A stretch of 64,000 nt of DNA from Mameliella sp. MMSF_3455 (GCF_030733205.1 NZ_JASHJL010000003.1:166564-230563); one strand, 5' to 3'. Positions 8,501 through 17,339 are shown, counted from the first letter of the stretch. Notes: generated by a model not told the origin, from the sequence alone. Program-made: numbers and translations.

Positions 8501-9190
8501 ATGGCCCGGACCGATCGCCTCTTTCGTCTGATGGACACCCTGCGCCGTCTGCCTGCGCCGGTGACCGCTGACCGGTTGGCAGTCGAGACGGGCGTTTCAC
8601 GGCGTCAGCTGTATCGGGACATTGCCACGTTGCGCGCGGGGGGCGCTCTGATCGATGGCGAGGCAGGGGTGGGCTATCGGCTGACCGAGGATCCGGCCCT
8701 GCCGCCGCAGAGCTTTTCCCGGCTGGAGATCGAGGCGCTGGTGCTTGCCGTCGGAGAATTGCGCCAGACCGGCGACGCCGCGCTGGAGGCGGCGGGCCAA
8801 TCTGCCCTGGCGCGGATCATCGCCACGCTCACCGACGGGCAGTCGCGGCTGGCCATGCACACGGTCCTGCGCAGCTTTCGCCCGCCACCCAGGCCGGTCG
8901 AGGCTACCGTGGACATGGCGCTGTTGCGGCAGGCCTGCTGGGAAGAACTGGCCTTGGATGTCCGCTATCGCGATCTCAAGGGGCAGGTGACCGACCGAGA
9001 GGTCTGGCCGTTGGGGATCAGCTATTCGGAGGGCACCTTGATGGTGCTGGTCTGGTGCTGCCTGCGCCAGGACTGGCGCCTGTTCCACACCAAGGGGATC
9101 GAAAGCGCCTGTCTGAACTGGCGCAGCTTTCGCCCCAGGCGTGTGCCCTTGCTTCGCGACTACGCGGCGCGCTGCGCGGGCACGGCCTAG
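8501..9190 (+). CDS. YafY-family helix-turn-helix/WYL-type transcriptional regulator
   Basis: A 229-residue regulator starting at MARTDRLFRLMDTLRRL. An N-terminal HTH_11-type domain (residues about 1-60) contains VTADRLAVETGVSRRQLYRDIATLRAGG, the recognition-helix pattern of DeoR/YafY proteins. The C-terminal half is a WYL-like ligand domain with ALDVRYRDLKGQVTDREVWPLGI, although the literal WYL triplet is changed. Family members respond to small ligands or nucleic-acid-like signals. The palindrome ending just before its start suggests autorepression and control of the divergent GST. Longer in-frame extensions into the GST gene are rejected because the homology begins here. Confidence 0.87.
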   Translation: MARTDRLFRLMDTLRRLPAPVTADRLAVETGVSRRQLYRDIATLRAGGALIDGEAGVGYRLTEDPALPPQSFSRLEIEALVLAVGELRQTGDAALEAAGQSALARIIATLTDGQSRLAMHTVLRSFRPPPRPVEATVDMALLRQACWEELALDVRYRDLKGQVTDREVWPLGISYSEGTLMVLVWCCLRQDWRLFHTKGIESACLNWRSFRPRRVPLLRDYAARCAGTA

Positions 9191-9199
9191 GGAGTGGCC

Positions 9200-10144
9200 T
9201 CAGGCGTCGCTGTCGACGGCCAATTCGCCTGGATAGGTATTTCTCTCGGGCGCCGGGGTCGGATCGACCGCCGGAGCGTCCATCAGGAAGGCAAAGGCGT
9301 CGCGCACCTTGTCCCAAGTTGCCTTGTCACTGGCCGCCAGCAGGTAGCCCGAGGTCGTGTCGCCGGCGTATTCCGACCCGTCCAGCATGGCCACATGGCC
9401 ACCCGCCTGCCGGGTTACGACGACGCCCGCGGGCTGGTCCCACGCGGTCAGCTTGGCGAACAGCACGAAATCGACCTCGCCCTGTGCCAACGTGCGGAAT
9501 TCATGGCAGGCACAGCGCAGCGACCAGACCCGCTCGAATTTCGGCAGGGTGGCAGCGGCTTCGGCGCGCTTGTCCTCGGGGATCAGGAACAGCGGCACGA
9601 ACCCGTTGAGCTGGTCCAGCGGCTTGTTCTGGTCGTGGTCGGTATTGACGAAACGGCTGTCGCGGCGCGGCAGCTGCATCTGGGCGGGATGCTCTGTGTC
9701 GGCCCAGACGATGTCGTTCAGTACCGGATCGTAAAGCAGGCCGAAGACCGGGCGGCCAAAGCGCAGCACGGAAACCATGACCCCGAAGAGCGGCAGGCCC
9801 TTCGCGAAGTTCCAGGTGCCGTCCACCGGGTCGATGGTAAAGCAGAGCTCGGCCTCGGGGATCTTCTTGACCAGATCGGGGTTCGACGAGGCCGCCTCTT
9901 CGCCGACGATCACGGCAGAGGGAAAGAACCGTTGCAGGCCACGGGTGATCATCGCCTCGGCGCTGGTGTCTGCCTCTGTCACCAGGTCCTGCGGGCCGGT
10001 CTTTTCGCCGATCTGATGGGTGCCAAGCTTGCGGAAACGCGGCATGATCTCGGCCTTGGCGGCGCGACGGACAAGGTTGAACAGCTGCGTGCGCTGGGCA
10101 GAGGTCAGCGGCGCCGTGACCGGCATCGGCAGGGAATCACTCAT
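9200..10144 (-). CDS. Inositol monophosphatase family protein
   Basis: A 314-residue Mg-dependent phosphatase of the IMPase/FBPase/CysQ fold. Motifs are VGEEAAS (first metal site), DPVDGTWNFAKGLPLFG (the DPxDGTxN signature) and WDQPAGVVVTRQAGG (the WDxxAG motif). The start at 10144 gives MSDSLPMPVTAPLTSAQRTQL; an in-frame upstream extension is not protein-like. The substrate could be inositol phosphate, histidinol phosphate or 3'-phosphoadenosine phosphate. About 40 C-terminal residues (PAVDPTPAPERNT...) extend beyond the core. It is convergent with the regulator gene, with a 9-base gap. Confidence 0.88.
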   Translation of the reverse strand: MSDSLPMPVTAPLTSAQRTQLFNLVRRAAKAEIMPRFRKLGTHQIGEKTGPQDLVTEADTSAEAMITRGLQRFFPSAVIVGEEAASSNPDLVKKIPEAELCFTIDPVDGTWNFAKGLPLFGVMVSVLRFGRPVFGLLYDPVLNDIVWADTEHPAQMQLPRRDSRFVNTDHDQNKPLDQLNGFVPLFLIPEDKRAEAAATLPKFERVWSLRCACHEFRTLAQGEVDFVLFAKLTAWDQPAGVVVTRQAGGHVAMLDGSEYAGDTTSGYLLAASDKATWDKVRDAFAFLMDAPAVDPTPAPERNTYPGELAVDSDA

Positions 10145-10228
10145 GGGACAGATCCGGCGATGGTTTCGGTTATCCACGGTGGTGCCAGTCCGGCGCGAGG
10201 GATGCAACGTGACAGCCTGTCCGAATCG

Positions 10229-12745
10229 TCACTCCCGCGCGCGAAGTATCCCCGCGGGCCGTGTTGCAAGCGGGCGCCAGGCAAAGCCCAGCCCGGCCAG
10301 CAGCGTGGCCAGTACGCCGCCGGTGACGATTCCGATGGCCGAGGGCCAGATCACCGCGAAATCGGTTTCCATCACGAAGGTCATGACGGCCCAGGCCCCG
10401 GCGATACCGGCGCCCAACGCGACCGCGCCCGCCGCACCGCCCAGAAGGGCAGAGCGCAGGGCAAAGCTTTGCAGGATGCGGGTGCGGGTGGCGCCGAGGG
10501 TCTTCAGCACGGCCGCCTCGTAGGTGCGCGCACCTTCGCCCGCCGCCGCCGCGCCGATCAGCACCAGAAAGCCGGTCAGCAGTGTCGCCGCCGCGCCCCA
10601 GCGCACCGCTTGGCCGATACCGTCCAACAGGTCGCTGACCCGGTCGATGGCGTCGCGGACGCGGATGGCGGTGATGTTGGGATATTGACCGGCGAGGTCG
10701 CGGAGGATCTGCGCCTCGGCCGATTCCTCGGCGTAGACGGTCGAGATGAAGGTATGCGGTGCAGCCTGCAGCGCGGCGGGGTTCATCGTCATGACAAAGC
10801 CGATGCCGGCGGTCGAGAAATCGACTTCGCGGAACGAGGTGATGGTCGCGGTGATGTCGCGCCCCAGGATGTTGACGGTCAGCGTGTCGCCCAGCTTGAG
10901 GCCCATTTCCTGCGCCTCTTCAGCGGCAAAGCTGACCTGCGGCGGGCCGTTGTAGTCCTTTGACCACCATTCGCCGGCGGTCACGGTGGTGCGGGCGCCG
11001 GGTGTTTCGGCATAGGTCACGCCCCGGTCACCGCGCAGAACCCAGTGGCCGCCCACCGCCTCTGTCGCCGGTTGACCATTGATGCGGGTGATGATGCCGC
11101 GCAGCATGGGCGCGCTGTCGATGCGGCTGACGGCGGGGTCGTTTTCCAGCCGCTCGAGGTAGCCGGGCATCTGGTCTTTCTGGATGTCCACAAAGAAATA
11201 CGAGGGCGCGACCTGCCAGAGGTCGCGCTGGATCGCGCTTTGCAGATTGCCGTCGATCTGGCCGATGGAGGCCAGCACCGTCAGGCCAAGACCCAGCGAC
11301 AGCACAACGGACCCGGCACTTTCGCGCGGTCCTCCGATGGCGCCCAGCGCCCAGCGCCATGCGGGTCTGCCGCGTGCGGCGGGTGTGGCGAGGCGGGCCA
11401 TCCAGCGGATCGCCCAGGCGGCCCCCAGCAGCACCAGCAGTGCCCCCGCGATGCCGCCCGCGATCCAGAGCGTCAGGCCGGGCCGCCCGGCGAACAGCGT
11501 GGCACTACCGACCAGCAGGGCGACCAGCACCAGCGTTGCCAGCACATAGCGCCAGGCGGGCAGCAGCCGTGCGCTGTCCAGCGCATCGCGGAACAGGGTC
11601 GCGGCGCGCACCTCTTCGGCCCGGGCCAGGGGCCAGAGCGTGAACAGCAGGGCAGTCAGCACGCCGTAGAGCGCCGCCTCTGCCAATGCGCCGGGGTATA
11701 GGGTAAAGACCGTGGGTACCGGCAAAGCGCCCGCGATGAGCGGGGCAAAGAGGATCGGCACCAGCGCGCCAAGGATCAGGCCCAGCGTGATGCCGACAAG
11801 GCTGAGCACACCAATCTGGATGAAATAGGTCTGGAAGATGGTGCTGCGCGTGGCGCCCAGCGTGCGCAGCGTGGCGATCACGCTAGTCTTGCGCGCAAGA
11901 TAGGCGCGCACCGCCGCCGACACGCCGATCCCGCCCACGGCCAGACCGGACAGCCCGACGAGGACGAGGAAACTGCCCAGCCTCTCGACGAACCGTGCGA
12001 TGCCGGGGGCACCGTTGCGCGCGTCGCGCCAGCTCAGGCCCTTGTCCTCGAACCGCTCCAGCGCCTCGGCGCGGGCGGTATCGAGGTCGGTGCCCGGGGG
12101 CAGGAGCATCCGGTATTCCGTTTCGAACAGAGAGCCTTCGCTGAGCAGGCCCGAACCTTGCAGATCTGCGGTTCGGACGATGGTGCGCGGGCCGAGGCCG
12201 AAGCCGTCCCCGGCGTCGTCCGGTTCCACGGCTATGGTTGCCCGCAGGGTGAACTCCTGCGTGCCAAGGCGGAATGTTTCGCCGGGCAACAGCGCCAGCC
12301 GGTCGGCAAGGATCGGGGCCATGATGGCGCCCTGATCCCGCAGAGCCTCGGCCAAGGGCATCGGCGGGTCCAGCACGACCTCACCCAGCAGGGGGTAGGC
12401 GGCGTCCACGGATTTCACCTGCGTCAGACCGCGTTCGGTGGTGCCGTCGCGTGTTACCGTGGCCATCGAACGGAAATCCGTCACCTCGGAGACAGAAGTG
12501 GCGGTCTCCTGCATCCACGCGCGCTCATCCTCGGCGGCAAAGCGGTAGGTGAATTCGGCCAGGGCGTCGCCGCCCAGCAGGACGGCGCCCTGATCCTCTA
12601 GCCCCGTCTGGATCGCCGAGCGGACAGAGCCGACGCCGGCAATGGCGGCCACACCCAGGGCAAGGCAGGCCAGGAAAATGCGGAAGCCGCGCAAGCCGCC
12701 GCGCAACTCGCGCCGGGCAAAGCGCGCCGAGGTGGCAAGGCTCAT
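10229..12745 (-). CDS. ABC transporter permease, FtsX/MacB-like (YbbP type)
   Basis: An 838-residue permease with two FtsX-type repeats. One transmembrane segment is near the N terminus (FLACLALGVAAIAGVG), a large extracytoplasmic domain follows, then several hydrophobic segments around residues 250-440, another periplasmic domain, and three C-terminal segments (from about 720). This architecture matches E. coli YbbP, the partner of the YbbA ATPase. Such type VII/MacB-like systems use mechanical coupling on lipids, lipoproteins or envelope proteins more often than classic transport. Its start overlaps the end of the ATPase gene (ATGA), so the two are translated together. The adjacent TesA-like gene repeats the ybbA-ybbP-tesA neighbourhood of enterobacteria. 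Confidence 0.92.
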   Translation of the reverse strand: MSLATSARFARRELRGGLRGFRIFLACLALGVAAIAGVGSVRSAIQTGLEDQGAVLLGGDALAEFTYRFAAEDERAWMQETATSVSEVTDFRSMATVTRDGTTERGLTQVKSVDAAYPLLGEVVLDPPMPLAEALRDQGAIMAPILADRLALLPGETFRLGTQEFTLRATIAVEPDDAGDGFGLGPRTIVRTADLQGSGLLSEGSLFETEYRMLLPPGTDLDTARAEALERFEDKGLSWRDARNGAPGIARFVERLGSFLVLVGLSGLAVGGIGVSAAVRAYLARKTSVIATLRTLGATRSTIFQTYFIQIGVLSLVGITLGLILGALVPILFAPLIAGALPVPTVFTLYPGALAEAALYGVLTALLFTLWPLARAEEVRAATLFRDALDSARLLPAWRYVLATLVLVALLVGSATLFAGRPGLTLWIAGGIAGALLVLLGAAWAIRWMARLATPAARGRPAWRWALGAIGGPRESAGSVVLSLGLGLTVLASIGQIDGNLQSAIQRDLWQVAPSYFFVDIQKDQMPGYLERLENDPAVSRIDSAPMLRGIITRINGQPATEAVGGHWVLRGDRGVTYAETPGARTTVTAGEWWSKDYNGPPQVSFAAEEAQEMGLKLGDTLTVNILGRDITATITSFREVDFSTAGIGFVMTMNPAALQAAPHTFISTVYAEESAEAQILRDLAGQYPNITAIRVRDAIDRVSDLLDGIGQAVRWGAAATLLTGFLVLIGAAAAGEGARTYEAAVLKTLGATRTRILQSFALRSALLGGAAGAVALGAGIAGAWAVMTFVMETDFAVIWPSAIGIVTGGVLATLLAGLGFAWRPLATRPAGILRARE

Positions 12746-13434
12746 TCCGCGGCCCTCAATTCGGTCGAGGCGACGCGGCCATCGTCCAGGTGCACAACCC
12801 GGTCGCAGCGCGCTGCGAGGTCCGGTGCATGGGTGACGAGCACCAGCGTCGCGCCATGTTCCTGCGACAGCCCGAACAGAAGGTCGACGATGGCGGCACC
12901 ATTCGCCCCGTCGAGGTTGCCCGTGGGTTCATCGGCCAAAAGAATGTCTGGTTCCGGCGCCAGCGCGCGGGCCAGCGCAACGCGCTGTTGTTCCCCGCCC
13001 GACATCTGCGCCGGGTAGTGATCGGCGCGGGCGGCCAGCCCGACCTTGTCCAGCATCGCCCGCGCCCGGTCGAATGCCCGGCGGTCGCCCGCAAGTTCCA
13101 GCGGCGTTGCGACGTTTTCCAGCGCGGTCATGGTCGGGATCAGGTGGAAGGATTGGAACACAACGCCCATGTGGTCGCGACGAAAACGCGCCAGGGCATC
13201 CTCGCTCATCGTCGTCAGGTCATGGTCCAGCGCGTGCACCTGCCCGGTGCTGGCCCGTTCCAACCCGCCCATGATCATCAGCAGAGAGGACTTGCCTGAT
13301 CCCGACGGCCCGACAAGGCCCAGCGTCTCTCCCCGGGTCACGTCGAGCGAGATTCCATGCAGGATTTCCACCAATCCGGCATTGCCCCTGAGGCTGAGGG
13401 TGACATTTTGGAGCGAGAGAACGGCATCGGACAC
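12742..13434 (-). CDS. ABC transporter ATP-binding protein (YbbA/LolD-like)
   Basis: A 230-residue ATPase. Walker A is GPSGSGKSS, the signature is [15 protein letters not shown], Walker B is [14 protein letters not shown], and the switch histidine is in [13 protein letters not shown] start at 13434 gives [15 protein letters not shown]; the in-frame extension upstream overlaps the divergent esterase gene and is not protein-like. It belongs to the MacB/LolD/FtsE subgroup and pairs with the overlapping permease downstream. Only 15 bases separate its start from the divergent esterase start, so the promoters of the two must overlap the opposite gene or each other. Confidence 0.93.
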   Translation of the reverse strand: MSDAVLSLQNVTLSLRGNAGLVEILHGISLDVTRGETLGLVGPSGSGKSSLLMIMGGLERASTGQVHALDHDLTTMSEDALARFRRDHMGVVFQSFHLIPTMTALENVATPLELAGDRRAFDRARAMLDKVGLAARADHYPAQMSGGEQQRVALARALAPEPDILLADEPTGNLDGANGAAIVDLLFGLSQEHGATLVLVTHAPDLAARCDRVVHLDDGRVASTELRAAE

Positions 13435-13449
13435 GGGGGGCCTCGGAAC

Positions 13450-14121
13450 ATGTTGCACTGGGTCAGATATGGGCTGTTGGGCTTGCGCAACAAGGCACTG
13501 GTGATGGTCTTGCTGCTGGTGGCGACGGGTGCCGCGGCAGAGCGGGTGCATATCCTGGCGCTGGGCGACAGCCTGACGCAGGGCTATGGGCTGATCGAAC
13601 GGGAAGGGTTCGTGCCGCAACTGCGGAGCTGGCTGACTGAGCGCGGCCATGATGTACGGATCGTCAACGCCGGGGTGTCGGGGGATACCACGGCGGGTGG
13701 GCTGGCGCGGGTGGACTGGTCGCTGACCCCCGAAATCCAGGCGATGATCGTGGCGCTTGGCGGGAATGACCTGTTGCGAGGCATAGATCCGGCGGCGGCG
13801 CGTGCCAATATCGAGGGCATCCTGAAGGTCGCCGAGGCGCGCGGGCTGGAGGTGCTATTGATCGGGATGTCGGCGCCGGGCAACTACGGCCCCGACTACA
13901 AGGCACAGTTCGATGCAATCTACCCGGAACTGGCAGAGGCCTATGACACTTTGTATCTGGAGAGCTTCTTTGCAGGTCTGATGCAAGACGGCGAGATGCC
14001 CGATGATCCGGGGCGTTACATGCAGCCCGATGGCATCCATCCCAATGCGACCGGCGTGGCGCGCATCGTCGAGGCGGTCGGGCCGAAGGTCGAAGCGCTG
14101 ATCGCTCAGGTCGACCGCTGA
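13450..14121 (+). CDS. tesA: Arylesterase / lysophospholipase L1-like GDSL hydrolase
   Basis: A 223-residue SGNH hydrolase exported by a signal peptide ([18 protein letters not shown]). Block I is [11 protein letters not shown] with the nucleophilic Ser, block [11 protein letters not shown], block [13 protein letters not shown], and block V DGIHPN holds the catalytic Asp-His pair. This is the family of E. coli TesA, a periplasmic acyl-CoA thioesterase, protease I and lysophospholipase. It is divergent from the YbbA/YbbP-like pair, as in E. coli. An upstream in-frame start at 13357 would lie inside the ATPase gene and is rejected. A start at 13504 would remove most of the signal peptide. Confidence 0.9.
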   Translation: MLHWVRYGLLGLRNKALVMVLLLVATGAAAERVHILALGDSLTQGYGLIEREGFVPQLRSWLTERGHDVRIVNAGVSGDTTAGGLARVDWSLTPEIQAMIVALGGNDLLRGIDPAAARANIEGILKVAEARGLEVLLIGMSAPGNYGPDYKAQFDAIYPELAEAYDTLYLESFFAGLMQDGEMPDDPGRYMQPDGIHPNATGVARIVEAVGPKVEALIAQVDR

Positions 14122-14124
14122 GGG

Positions 14125-14328
14125 TCAGGCGTCGACCTCGGTGCATTCGTGACCGAGCATATGCAGGGTGGATAGGATCAAGGTCATGCCAACCATCAGA
14201 CTGACGCTGAGATACAGGCCGAAGGCAGCGAGGATCGACATGTCGAAGCCGAGCCACCCGACAACCGCGCAGACCAGACCGATCATGCAGCCAATAAGGA
14301 AATAAAAGATAGCCACTATGCCCTCCAT
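14125..14328 (-). CDS. Small inner-membrane protein, unknown function
   Basis: A 67-residue protein with two hydrophobic segments (IVAIFYFLIGCMIGLVCAVVGWLGF and ILAAFGLYLSVSLMVGMTLILS) and a short acidic tail ending CTEVDA. It is not recognised. The frame can be opened to 14412, where ATGA overlaps the stop of the flavoprotein gene. That extension runs across two inverted repeats (14376-14393 and 14394-14406) and a CtrA-like box (14355-14369), so the start at 14328 is preferred; neither start has a clear ribosome-binding site. It is convergent with the esterase gene. Confidence 0.55.
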   Translation of the reverse strand: MEGIVAIFYFLIGCMIGLVCAVVGWLGFDMSILAAFGLYLSVSLMVGMTLILSTLHMLGHECTEVDA

Positions 14329-14354
14329 CTGCTTGGAAGGTAGGTGGCCAGACC

Positions 14355-14369
14355 CTAACAGAACCTTAA
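14355..14369 (-). promoter_or_regulatory. CtrA-like box upstream of small membrane protein
   Basis: Read on the minus strand, TTAA-GGTTCTG-TTAG, one mismatch from the alphaproteobacterial CtrA site TTAA-N7-TTAA. It lies about 27 bases upstream of the preferred start at 14328. The same near-consensus CTAA-N7-TTAA pattern recurs at 17898-17912 between the flagellar operons. Confidence 0.4.
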
Positions 14370-14375
14370 GACCCG

Positions 14376-14406
14376 ATGCCCGGTGCAGGGCATAATCTTT
14401 AAGATT
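14376..14406. repeat. Two adjacent inverted repeats
   Basis: ATGCCC-GGTGCA-GGGCAT (14376-14393) is followed directly by AATCTT-T-AAGATT (14394-14406). They lie just downstream of the flavoprotein stop codon. They may terminate the transpeptidase-flavoprotein transcript or form a leader for the small membrane protein gene. The local AT content is clearly higher than in the neighbouring genes. Confidence 0.5.
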
Positions 14407-14408
14407 CT

Positions 14409-15575
14409 TCATGTTCCGCTGACAGCGCGCCAGGCAAAGCCCGGCAGCCTCGCGGCCATTTTCTGCATCAGGGGGCCATAGTCCGTCTCTCCGGCCATCA
14501 TGCGCAGGTATTCGCCGCGCAGGGTGCGAGAGCCGCGGAAACTGCGGATGAAGGCAGGGCGCAGCGTTTCGCGGAACATCAGGTTGCGCAACAGCCGGGC
14601 ATGGCGCAATCCGCGATGGATCGGGCGCAACGCTCTTGTATAAGCGGCCAAGGCATTGTCCGGGGTTCCCTGTTCAAGCGCGCGCCGCGCGGCCTCGGCC
14701 GCAAGGGCGCCGCTGTCCAGCGCGTGGGCAATGCCCTCGCCGGTGATTGTATCAACAAGTCCGGCGGCATCCCCTGCCAGCAGGATGCGTCCCTTGCCCG
14801 GGACGGTTCGGAAATCGCCAAAGGGCAGGAACTGCCCTTTGACCGGCAGCGTGTCCGGCAGGCCGAGTTGGTCGAGATAGTGGTACAGCGCGGATTTCAT
14901 GTCAGCGTTGCGGGACAACACGCCGCCGAGGCCCACGGTGGTGCCCAGCGGCTTGGGGAACTGCCAGCCATAGCCCCAGTCCGCGGCGCCGAAATCGATA
15001 CGCAGCGGGCGGTCGGGATCGGCGCCGGGGTGCTCGACCTCCAGCGCAAACCCGATCCGGGCCCTGTCGAAGGCGGTGCCAAAGAGTGTCCTCGCGGTGT
15101 TGCTGTTGACACCGTCAGCGGCGATCAGCAGCGGGGCCTCGATCCGGCCGCCGGGCAGATCCAGGGCCGGACCATCGAGATCCAGCCTGCCGCTCTGCCC
15201 GGTGAAGTCCACCACGCCGGCCGCAAGCGCCTGTTCGACCAAGGCTGCATCCAGCTCGTATCGCATGCCCAGGTACAAGGGCGGGGCATCACGGCTGTCG
15301 CCAAGTGGCTGACCGAAAGCATGAAAGGTGAACCTGTCCCGCCGCTCGAGCGGAACAGGCGGCAACGTCCCGCCAAAGGTCCGGCCATAGCGGGCAATGG
15401 CGCGGCCGGTCAGGCCGCCGCCGCACAGTTTGTTCCGAGGGAATCGCGCCTTGTCGACCATGGCGACGCGCAGACCGGCCCGAACTGCGTTCATGGCAGC
15501 GGCGGACCCGGCGGGTCCGGCCCCAAGAACGATCAGATCGAAGCGCCCGGATGCCTGCGCGCTCTTCTGCGTCAC
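14409..15575 (-). CDS. FAD-dependent oxidoreductase, geranylgeranyl reductase family
   Basis: A 388-residue flavoprotein. The dinucleotide-binding motif VLGAGPAGSAAA is at the N terminus, followed by DKARFPRNKLCGGGLT, a hallmark of the geranylgeranyl reductase/BchP-like family. A second FAD site is in GRILLAGDAAGLVDTITGEGI. Family members saturate isoprenoid chains of chlorophylls, menaquinones or archaeal lipids, or act on other polycyclic substrates. No photosynthesis genes are nearby, so a bchP role is not supported and the substrate is open. It begins with GTG, overlapping the L,D-transpeptidase stop (GTGA), which indicates co-translation. Confidence 0.9.
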   Translation of the reverse strand: MTQKSAQASGRFDLIVLGAGPAGSAAAMNAVRAGLRVAMVDKARFPRNKLCGGGLTGRAIARYGRTFGGTLPPVPLERRDRFTFHAFGQPLGDSRDAPPLYLGMRYELDAALVEQALAAGVVDFTGQSGRLDLDGPALDLPGGRIEAPLLIAADGVNSNTARTLFGTAFDRARIGFALEVEHPGADPDRPLRIDFGAADWGYGWQFPKPLGTTVGLGGVLSRNADMKSALYHYLDQLGLPDTLPVKGQFLPFGDFRTVPGKGRILLAGDAAGLVDTITGEGIAHALDSGALAAEAARRALEQGTPDNALAAYTRALRPIHRGLRHARLLRNLMFRETLRPAFIRSFRGSRTLRGEYLRMMAGETDYGPLMQKMAARLPGFAWRAVSGT

Positions 15576-16126
15576 AGAACGGTGACTTTGGCGCCGGGTT
15601 GAACGCGTTCGTAGAGGTCGATCACATGGTCATTGATCATCCGGACGCAGCCGTTTGAGACCGAACGACCGATCGACCGGGGGGCCGTCGTGCCGTGGAT
15701 CGCGTTGAAGGTGTAGCGCCCGTTGCGATACAGATACAGTGCGCGAGCGCCCAGTGGGTTGCCGGGGCCACCGGGCTGGACATAGTCGTTGTCGATAAAC
15801 TTTTCATAGGCGCTCGGGTTGCGCTTGATCATCGCGTCGGTCGGACGCCACGTCGGCCACTTCTTCTTGCCGCCGACGTCGTAGGTGCCCGAAATCGCCT
15901 GCCCCGCGGTGCCAAGTCCGACACCATAGCGACGCGCCTGTCCCGGTGCCTCGACCAAATAAAGGAAATGCGCCTTGGACAGGATCAGGATCTGTCCGGG
16001 AGCCAGGTCCGGCTTGATCGAGACGACCTGCGGCTTGAATTTCGTGTCCACCGAATAGGCGAGCGCGGGCATCGGGAATGCCGCGGCGGTGGCCGAGGCG
16101 GCAAGGAAAGTACGGCGGTTCAACAT
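15572..16126 (-). CDS. L,D-transpeptidase (YkuD domain), Tat-exported
   Basis: A 184-residue periplasmic enzyme. The N terminus MLNRRTFLAASATAAAFPMPALA is a twin-arginine signal peptide. The YkuD domain ends with HGTTAP...S.GRSVSNGCVRM, giving the catalytic His and the Cys nucleophile in the conserved S-x-GC-x-R pattern. Such enzymes make 3-3 peptidoglycan cross-links or attach proteins to the wall. The segment GTAGQAISGTYDVGGKKKWPTWRPT is typical of the Rhodobacterales ErfK/YbiS-like group. The start is set by the Tat motif; an upstream in-frame extension is not a plausible export signal. Confidence 0.94.
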   Translation of the reverse strand: MLNRRTFLAASATAAAFPMPALAYSVDTKFKPQVVSIKPDLAPGQILILSKAHFLYLVEAPGQARRYGVGLGTAGQAISGTYDVGGKKKWPTWRPTDAMIKRNPSAYEKFIDNDYVQPGGPGNPLGARALYLYRNGRYTFNAIHGTTAPRSIGRSVSNGCVRMINDHVIDLYERVQPGAKVTVL

Positions 16127-16276
16127 GGCAGCCTCTGCGAATTTATCCGGAGTGCGGCATGGTATTTGGCCCAAGACGGTCCGAAAAGCAATCCCGCGAG
16201 CGCCCAAGGGGTGTCACGTTGCCGTGCACCTGCACTTCTCGTGGCACGCACACGCGGTAAATCGCTCCTTCGCGGG

Positions 16277-16948
16277 TCATTCCTTGGGAACATCCGCGTT
16301 GCGCCCGGCCAGGACCACGCTGACCAGATAGGCGGACTGCGGGGTCATCCCGGCCATGATCGCGGCGGCGGCATCGGGGCGCATTCGGGCAAGGAAACCT
16401 GCGGCGAACTGGGGGTCCATCTCCTCGAAGAGGGCGGCGGCCTGCTTGGGTTTCATGTTGGCGTAGACGTCGGTCAGCTTTTCGACATCGTCCGAGGCAG
16501 CAGTCCTTGCCAGAGCGAGCGTCTGTTTCAAGCTGGCCTCGGCCGCTGCCAGGGCTTGCATCTTGCGTTCGATTTCCGCTTCGGCGACGGCCAGCGCCTG
16601 CATGCGCACGTCAATAGCCGCTTCGCGCTTGCGCAGTCGGGCCTCGCGCGCATCCAGCGCCTCCAGCAGGGGCTTGATGTCGGCCTCTGCCACCACGCGC
16701 GGAGCAGGTTGACCGGCGGCGGGCCCGGCCTTGGCCACATCTGCCGCAAGGGCCGCCTCCAGTTGGGGTTTCGGCCCTGTGTCGCCTTCGCGGGCAAATG
16801 CCTCGCTTGCGCCCACGGCCAACCGCAACAGGCCGGATGTCACCAGCAGGGCGCAGATCGCCGCCAGAGCGCCGCGCGGCTTGCGCTTGGGCGTCTTGCG
16901 CGCGGATCTTGCGGCGCCGGGGCGCGCGGAAACCTTGGCTTTGGCCAT
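16277..16948 (-). CDS. MotE-like flagellar motor protein
   Basis: A 223-residue protein with a basic N terminus, one hydrophobic segment (ALAAICALLVTSGLLRLAVGA, about residues 26-46), a long coiled-coil rich in A, E, R and K (about 95-150), and a C-terminal MgtE_N-like domain (DVYANMKPKQAAALFEEMDPQFAAGFLARM). This layout is that of MotE, the periplasmic chaperone of MotC in alphaproteobacterial flagella. An ATG at 16948 with GAGGG upstream is preferred over a TTG two codons earlier. It is the last gene of a leftward set after fliL and a small membrane protein, which supports the flagellar assignment. Confidence 0.82.
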   Translation of the reverse strand: MAKAKVSARPGAARSARKTPKRKPRGALAAICALLVTSGLLRLAVGASEAFAREGDTGPKPQLEAALAADVAKAGPAAGQPAPRVVAEADIKPLLEALDAREARLRKREAAIDVRMQALAVAEAEIERKMQALAAAEASLKQTLALARTAASDDVEKLTDVYANMKPKQAAALFEEMDPQFAAGFLARMRPDAAAAIMAGMTPQSAYLVSVVLAGRNADVPKE

Positions 16949-16980
16949 GTTCAACCCTCGTGTTGCGTGGCGATGCGCGT

Positions 16981-17328
16981 TCAGTTGCGCGAGTGACGCA
17001 GGAAAACCGGATCCTTGGCGTCCTGCTGTGGCGGTGCGCTGTTCTGCGGCAGGTCATGCATCGAGGCCACCAGCAGTTCCAGGCGGCGGGCGACGTCCTC
17101 GGCCCGGTCGGTCAGTTCGCCCAGCGACTTGTTCGATTCGCCGGCGCTTTTCTGGGCATTGCCCAGGGTCCTGGTCAGGTCGTCGACCTGTGCCGACAGC
17201 ACCGCGACGGCGCCACCGACGCCGTTTTCCAGGTCGGTAAAGCGCGACAGCCGACGCGCCAAGATAAAACAGTAGAAACCGGCGCCCAACGCACCCGCCA
17301 CCAGCAGGATATCTGCAATTGCTTCCAT
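16981..17328 (-). CDS. Small membrane-anchored coiled-coil protein of the flagellar cluster
   Basis: A 115-residue protein: one N-terminal membrane segment (IADILLVAGALGAGFYCFILARRL), then a predicted coiled-coil (VLSAQVDDLTRTLGNAQKSAGES...LTDRAEDVARRLELLVASM) and a loose C-terminal tail. It resembles the DUF6468-type proteins found beside fliL in alphaproteobacteria; this is from memory of the neighbourhood, not from a search. The ATG at 17328 has GGGAG 6 bases upstream; two further in-frame ATGs lie at 17334 and 17343. The gene lies 11 bases after fliL and before the MotE-like gene, so it is probably part of one transcript. Confidence 0.75.
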   Translation of the reverse strand: MEAIADILLVAGALGAGFYCFILARRLSRFTDLENGVGGAVAVLSAQVDDLTRTLGNAQKSAGESNKSLGELTDRAEDVARRLELLVASMHDLPQNSAPPQQDAKDPVFLRHSRN

Positions 17329-17339
17329 TCCCATCTCCC

